Positions 30,177-34,454 of a stretch of DNA of 34,454 nt are shown here, piece by piece. The stretch is from Opitutaceae bacterium (GTDB taxonomy: Bacteria > Verrucomicrobiota > Verrucomicrobiia > Opitutales > Opitutaceae), in assembly GCA_030648295.1 (NCBI GenBank), contig JAUSID010000155.1, positions 1 through 34,454 of the forward strand, written 5' to 3'. The translations under genes and the position numbers were made by a program. Within the stretch, counting starts at the first letter, position 1, and the number at the start of each line of letters is the position of its first letter. Below the pieces are notes generated by a model. The model did not search any database. It was not told where the DNA came from and saw only the letters and a program-made list of their open reading frames with translations.

Positions 30177-30603
30177 CTGCATTCGTCGGCCTGCACGCAG
30201 GGCTTCTGGTCAGGCATGGCTACGGGAGCCGCCACGGTAACTGTTCCTCCCGCTTGGATTTGGAGTCGCATCCACCAGGGGCTCACGAGTCAACAGCTAA
30301 CCTGCGCAGCCGCCACGCGACCGTAACCAGCTCGTTGCTGGCGACGCCGCGAAATCCATATTGTTCTTTGCCGCCGGCCCCCCCGGCGACCCGTCGAGGA
30401 CTGGGGCGCGCTCCGCCCGGTCCTTGTTCGTGGTGGACTCGCGCTCTCCTGCAATCGAGAATTCCGCCGGCCCAGTGATTCAACGTCGTCCGACCCCTGA
30501 TGCGATTAATTGAATTGGTTTCATTCGCGATGCGCCGCGGAGCGAGCGTCGCGGCGGGATGGTTATGGCGGCCGTACCCGGCATGCCGAGGCTCTCGCCC
30601 GCG
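30177..30603 (+). other. 427-base gap with no supported gene
   Basis: I see no convincing gene or RNA. Both strands have open stretches, the longest on the minus strand reaching back from 30283 into the next gene, but their residues are Arg/Gly/Ala-rich shadow-like sequence. There is a comparatively A/T-rich patch around 30505-30530 that could carry the promoter of the membrane protein gene at 30604, without clear -35/-10 boxes. Confidence 0.5.
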
Positions 30604-32523
30604 ATGACCGACCGCGTGCCCGCTGCCGGCGAAACCACCCTTGCTCCTCGCTTCAGCGTGGCCGCCCTCGCCGCCACCGCCGCACTGCTCACCGCCTGCC
30701 TGTGGATCGTCTCCCGTGTCTTCCTCGGTTTGGATTTCACGGACGAGATGCAGTATTACGCGGAGATCGCGGCGTTGACGCGCACGCACCGCTTTTTCCA
30801 GGTCGATCTCTTCATCCAGCAACTCGGCTATGTCCTGCTCCTGCCGCTGTTCGACGCTCACGCCGCGCTGTTTCCGGATCAAAGCTACCTGATCGTGTTC
30901 GGGCGCCTGGTGCTGCTCGGCGGCTACATTGCCGTCGCGCTCGCCTTCTGGCGCGCCACGGCCCAACGCGCCGGGTTCTCCCTTCCGGCACGGCTGGCCG
31001 CCACTGCGCTCGTGCTAGCGTGGATCCCGTTCCAGATCTTTTCGCCGAGCTACAACACGCTCTCGTACCTGTTGCTCATCGCCGCGCTCGCCCTCTGGCA
31101 CCGCGGCCACCGCGCGGAATCGCGTCGCTGCGCCGCCGGCATCGGAGCGTTGTTCGCCGCTCTCACCGTCAGTTACCCGACCGCCGGCCTCGGGCTGTGG
31201 CTGCTCTTCACCATCGATACCGCCCGGCGTAATCGCGGCCATGCGGTGCGGCTGACCGGCTTCACCGTCGGTTTCGGTCTGTTGCTCGGCGCGGTGATCC
31301 TCGCGCTGCATGGCCGGGATTTCATCGCCGACCTCAGGACCGCCCTTCAATTCTCCAACGCGCTCGCGCTGCGCGAAATTCGCGAACCGGATCAACTGGC
31401 CAGCCTTTTCGCGCTCGGGTTCACCAGCTGGCTGTTCATCCGGCGCGTTTCCCACGGCGTCGCGTGGCGGACGCCATTCAGCGCCGGCCGCCCCACTCAT
31501 CTCGTTTTCATCGCGCTCGCGGGGTTGGCGATGACCGTCGTGGTTCTCGTCTGGCTCGCGGAGCAGTGGCTGGAAGGCCTGCGCTATTTCCCCGCCGCCG
31601 TGGTCGCGGTGTTTCTCATGCTGCTCGCCGGTTCCATTTCCCCCGCCGCCGATCCACCCGCCGACGCGCGGCTCCGGTCGCTGCAGCGCGGCGTGCTTTT
31701 CGGCGGATGCGCCGTGTTGCTCTTCACAATCCTGCGGTGGGGGACCGGTTATTTCGCCACCGCCGTGTGGCTGACACTGCTGTGTGCACTCGCGTCCGAG
31801 GTGAAACCGGCCGACCGGCGCGCGGTGGTGGAAATCGTGTTCGCCGGCACGGTGCTTGGCGCCACGTTCGCGGTTACCAGTGGCAACGGCCTGCACAACT
31901 TCGGTGTCGGCGCCATGGCCGCCGCGCCTTTCCTCGCGCTCTACGTCGGCCAGCTGCCGCCAGCGTCGTCGAGCACGCGGCCGTCACGCATCGCGGCACT
32001 CACCGTTTCCATCCTGGTGCTCCTTCAATTGGTTTCGGGCGCATGGCATCCATATCGCGAGGAGTGGAGGTCGTGGACCTTTCGTCCGGTGACCGGCGTG
32101 CCGGCCTTCCGTGGCATCTGGACCTCGCCGGTCAAACTCGAGGCGGTGCAATGGTTCCGGCAGCTCGTCCCGCCCGGTGCGATCGCGGGACAGCGACTGC
32201 TCGTCACCGGCCCGCAACCGTGGCTGTATTTTATCGCGGATACACAGCCCGCCACCCCGATGGCCTACATGCACTTCAGCGCCGGCCTGCGCGTGGACCA
32301 GTTCCTCGCCGCCAACCTGTTCCGGCACGGCGAACCGGACGCCATCCTCGTGCCGAATGCCGTGCCGCTGCCGCTCCACGCGCCGCTCGGGCAATGGATG
32401 GCGAAGGGTTTCAGCATCGACAAAGTTGCGCTCCCCACCGCGTTTGCCTCCGACTACCAGCGGATGATCCGCTACGACGTCGCGAACGAAATCGTGCTGC
32501 TTCGTCGCCGCCCGCCGCGATGA
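30604..32523 (+). CDS. Large polytopic membrane protein, GT-C glycosyltransferase-like
   Basis: A 639-residue protein from the ATG at 30604 (MTDRVPAAGE); the ATG at 30559 is possible. After the first helix comes GLDFTDEMQYYAEIAALTRTHRFFQ, where Asp-Glu in the first periplasmic loop is the acidic pair of GT-C enzymes that use polyprenyl-phosphate sugars. About ten more helices follow, with SPSYNTLSYLLLIAALALWHRG and PTAGLGLWLLF, and a C-terminal soluble domain of about 180 residues (QWFRQLVPPGAIAGQRLLVTG). The overall layout is like ArnT/PMT-type enzymes, but I cannot name the family with certainty. It overlaps the SDR fusion gene as ATGA, so the two act together, perhaps on a glycolipid. Confidence 0.75.
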   Translation: MTDRVPAAGETTLAPRFSVAALAATAALLTACLWIVSRVFLGLDFTDEMQYYAEIAALTRTHRFFQVDLFIQQLGYVLLLPLFDAHAALFPDQSYLIVFGRLVLLGGYIAVALAFWRATAQRAGFSLPARLAATALVLAWIPFQIFSPSYNTLSYLLLIAALALWHRGHRAESRRCAAGIGALFAALTVSYPTAGLGLWLLFTIDTARRNRGHAVRLTGFTVGFGLLLGAVILALHGRDFIADLRTALQFSNALALREIREPDQLASLFALGFTSWLFIRRVSHGVAWRTPFSAGRPTHLVFIALAGLAMTVVVLVWLAEQWLEGLRYFPAAVVAVFLMLLAGSISPAADPPADARLRSLQRGVLFGGCAVLLFTILRWGTGYFATAVWLTLLCALASEVKPADRRAVVEIVFAGTVLGATFAVTSGNGLHNFGVGAMAAAPFLALYVGQLPPASSSTRPSRIAALTVSILVLLQLVSGAWHPYREEWRSWTFRPVTGVPAFRGIWTSPVKLEAVQWFRQLVPPGAIAGQRLLVTGPQPWLYFIADTQPATPMAYMHFSAGLRVDQFLAANLFRHGEPDAILVPNAVPLPLHAPLGQWMAKGFSIDKVALPTAFASDYQRMIRYDVANEIVLLRRRPPR

Positions 32524-34226
32524 ACCCGACCAACTTCTTCATCACCGGCGCCAGCGGCTTCGTCGGCCGCCACGTGTGTGAACGGCTGCGCGCCGCCGGC
32601 CATCCGGTGCGCGCCCTCGTCCGCCGCCGTGACGACGTCCTGACCGCACTCGGCGTCGAACTCGTGCGCGGCGACCTCGATGACGTCGCCCCGTGGCGAT
32701 CGCGACTGGCCGGGGTCGACTGCATCATTCATTGCGCGGCGCGCGCGTCATTCCGCAATGGATACGACTATGAGACCACCAACGTCGAAGGCACCCGCCG
32801 GCTCCTGAACGCCGCGCGCGAAATGGCGCCCGGCCTCGGACGCTTCGTGTTCGTGTCGACCATCGGCGCCATCGATCGCCATCCGGGCGATGCGTGCGTC
32901 CACGCACTCGACGAAGGTTCCCAGCCGGTTCCGTCCTCCGCCTATGGTCGCTCGAAGCTGTCGGCCGAGCGGGTCGTCCGCGAATCCGGCCTTCCCTTCA
33001 GCATTGTCCGGCCCGCCATGGTCGTCGGCGGCGACATGCGCGCCGACAGCCACTTCGCCGTCTTCTCGCTCGCGGCGGCGCGGAATTCCCTCGTGGGCCG
33101 GTTGGCGTGGCCGGGCCAGTTCAGCGTCGTCCACGTGGATGATCTCGCGGCCGCGCTCGAGCTTTGCGCGACGAATCCCGCCGCCGCCGGCCGGACGTTT
33201 TTCTGTGCCGGCTCGCCGGTGGCATTGCGTGATCATTTCAAACTCGTGCGGCCGGATGTCTCGCGGCTGCCGCTGGGCTGGGCCGCTCCGCTCGCGCGTC
33301 GTTTCCCACGGCTGTGTCCATTTGGACTGAAAGCAATGCTGCTGCCCGCGCTCACCGCTTCCGATGCGGCGCTGCGCCAGCTCGGCTGGCAACCCGTCCA
33401 CTCGCCTGCCGACGCGCTCGCGGGCGTCATCGCCCGGGAACGCGCCCGCGCCGACCCCGACGCCGACCCGGGCGGCCAGACGGTGATCACCGGTGCGGCC
33501 TCCGGCCTCGGTCGCGCGCTGGTCGATCGACTCGCCCCGCGACGGCTTCAGCTGCTGCTCGTCGATCGCGATGAGCGCGGACTCGAGGACGTGAAGGCGC
33601 GACATCCGCATTGCCGCACTGCCGTGCTCGATTTGGCCGACGACGCCGCGATCGCGCAATTCGTCCAAGGCCCGGAGTGGCGCGCGCATCCCGTGCGGGA
33701 ACTCTACGCCTGCGCCGGCCTCGGGGTTCGCGGGCCGGTGCTCGACGCGGACCCGGCAAAACACGCCCGCGTTTTTCAGGTGAATGTCCTCGCGCGGCTC
33801 GCGCTCGCCCACGCCGCGCTGCCCGCGATGCTCCGTGAACACTTCGGCCGGATTGTGTTCGTGAGCTCGTCCTCCGCCTTTCAGCCGCTGCCCTACATGG
33901 CGACCTACGCCGCGTCGAATGCCGCGCTGCTATCGCTCGGCGAAGCGTGGGCCTCCGAGCTCGCGGACACGGGTGTGCATCTGCTCTCGGTGTGCCCGGG
34001 AGGAATGCAGACGAATTTCCAGCGCACCGCCGGCGTCAAGCAACCCGAGGGCGAACGGCTGATGCCGCCCGAGGAGGTCGCCAACGAAATCCTCCGCGCG
34101 CTCCGCCTCGGCCGGATGACGGCGATCATTTCACTCCGCGCCCATGCGATGTCATGGGCCGCGCGGGTCCTGCCGCGAAAAACTTCCGTCGCGCTCTGGA
34201 AGCGACTGATGACGCAGCTGCGGTAG
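32520..34226 (+). CDS. Fusion of an extended SDR and a classical SDR that lacks its catalytic lysine
   Basis: A 568-residue protein. Domain 1 (about 1-310) is an epimerase/3-beta-HSD-like extended SDR: FFITGASGFVGRHV (6-19), CIIHCAARASF, FVSTIGAID and Tyr142-x3-Lys146 in AYGRSK, then IVRPAMVVGGDM. Domain 2 (about 320-568) is a classical SDR: TVITGAASGLGRAL (321-334), LYACAGLG, VNVLARLALAHAALPAML, IVFVSSSSAF, then TYAASNAALLSLGEAW. Here Tyr463 is followed by Asn467 (codon AAT at 33918) where the family has Lys; VCPGGMQTNF follows normally. Domain 1 should be active; domain 2 may be non-catalytic, or a binding partner. The gene starts in an ATGA overlap with the membrane protein. Confidence 0.88.
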   Translation: MNPTNFFITGASGFVGRHVCERLRAAGHPVRALVRRRDDVLTALGVELVRGDLDDVAPWRSRLAGVDCIIHCAARASFRNGYDYETTNVEGTRRLLNAAREMAPGLGRFVFVSTIGAIDRHPGDACVHALDEGSQPVPSSAYGRSKLSAERVVRESGLPFSIVRPAMVVGGDMRADSHFAVFSLAAARNSLVGRLAWPGQFSVVHVDDLAAALELCATNPAAAGRTFFCAGSPVALRDHFKLVRPDVSRLPLGWAAPLARRFPRLCPFGLKAMLLPALTASDAALRQLGWQPVHSPADALAGVIARERARADPDADPGGQTVITGAASGLGRALVDRLAPRRLQLLLVDRDERGLEDVKARHPHCRTAVLDLADDAAIAQFVQGPEWRAHPVRELYACAGLGVRGPVLDADPAKHARVFQVNVLARLALAHAALPAMLREHFGRIVFVSSSSAFQPLPYMATYAASNAALLSLGEAWASELADTGVHLLSVCPGGMQTNFQRTAGVKQPEGERLMPPEEVANEILRALRLGRMTAIISLRAHAMSWAARVLPRKTSVALWKRLMTQLR

Positions 34227-34295
34227 CAGCCTGCGTGGATGCGCATGACGATGAGACGAATTCCCGGTCTTTGCAGGAGACAAGCCTGCTTGCCC

Positions 34296-34365
34296 GTTCG
34301 ACAAGCCTCTCGACAAGCTCGAGGCCTTTCGCTCGAAGGACATGATGGCCGTGAGCCTGTCGAAC
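34296..34365. repeat. Inverted repeat GTTCGACAAGC ... GCCTGTCGAAC
   Basis: An 11-base arm at 34296-34306 is matched, with one mismatch, by its reverse complement at 34355-34365. Between them are further CTCGA/TCGAG words (CTCTCGACAAGCTCGAGG at 34307-34324). The gap 34227-34454 has no gene. This is the kind of dispersed TTCGACAAGC palindrome found between genes in GC-rich bacteria and may also terminate the SDR transcript. Confidence 0.5.
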
Positions 34366-34413
34366 CGGCTCAGGGCCCCGAGCTCTGTCGAGGGGCAGGC
34401 GATTGGTTCGACC

Positions 34414-34438
34414 TGGGAGCGCGACCGCCCCCGGTCGC
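34414..34438 (+). repeat. Second copy of the REP-like tag and hairpin
   Basis: TGGGAGC followed by the perfect hairpin GCGACCG-CCCC-CGGTCGC, identical over 25 bases to 1014-1038 and in the same orientation. Only one half of the doublet is visible before the window ends. Confidence 0.75.
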
Positions 34439-34454
34439 TTTGGGATCGTTGCGA

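Noticed and set aside
30283-30480. Minus-strand gene tail in the 427-base gap
   Set aside because: The frame continues antisense into the membrane protein, and no start, ribosome site or motif supports it.
1-34454. tRNA or rRNA genes
   Set aside because: I found no cloverleaf-like stretch or rRNA-like conserved segment in the gaps by eye; a covariance-model scan would settle it.

Overview
The window is a GC-rich chromosomal stretch dominated by a surface-polysaccharide (O-antigen/capsule-like) locus. The dense coding, the signal-peptide protein with a carboxypeptidase-regulatory-like start at the left edge, and the intergenic palindromes, heptamer array and CACAGAG-rich repeats fit a Verrucomicrobiota bacterium, possibly of the Opitutaceae. 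That placement is inference; no rRNA or other phylogenetic marker gene is present.

Layout. Positions 1-2760 are mostly housekeeping: the start of an outer-membrane-receptor-like protein, msrB, a small conserved-type protein and xseA. Positions 2979-9339 hold a GT87-like membrane protein, a VTT-domain membrane protein, a Wzy/WaaL-type O-antigen ligase with a TPR tail, and, overlapping it by ATGA, a polyprenyl-phosphate glycosylphosphotransferase that would start glycan synthesis on the lipid carrier. Positions 9340-9930 are a repeat-rich gap with a 169-bp repeat, a pyrimidine/purine hairpin and 21 heptamers in exact register. Positions 9931-15707 hold two GT2 transferases and a WbpB-WbpD-WbpE-type set for a UDP-2,3-diamino-uronic acid. 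Here the WbpA-type dehydrogenase is only a truncated remnant split by a 208-bp insertion, and a VapBC-type toxin-antitoxin pair sits between the wbpB-like and wbpD-like genes. Positions 15891-24477 are a minus-strand operon: epimerase, AsnB, Wzx flippase, two paralogous GT4 enzymes and two methyltransferases. Positions 24633-29192 are a plus-strand operon: a second AsnB, a methyltransferase lacking its SAM-binding core, a GT4 and a GT2. A second, inverted copy of the 169-bp repeat follows at 29203-29370. Positions 29589-34226 hold an unrecognised protein, a large membrane protein and a fusion of two short-chain dehydrogenases. The window ends in intergenic palindromes.

How it fits together. 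The phosphotransferase loads the first sugar, the six GT2/GT4 enzymes extend the unit, the WbpB/D/E-like enzymes and the epimerase supply unusual sugars, the AsnB homologues could amidate a uronic acid, Wzx flips the unit, and the ligase/polymerase finishes it. The inverted repeat pair encloses 19.7 kb carrying all of the sugar-specific genes and lies just beyond stop codons on both sides. The region shows repeated remodelling: an inserted and truncated dehydrogenase, an acyltransferase start fragment beside a toxin-antitoxin module, an internally deleted methyltransferase, and a dehydrogenase domain without its catalytic lysine.
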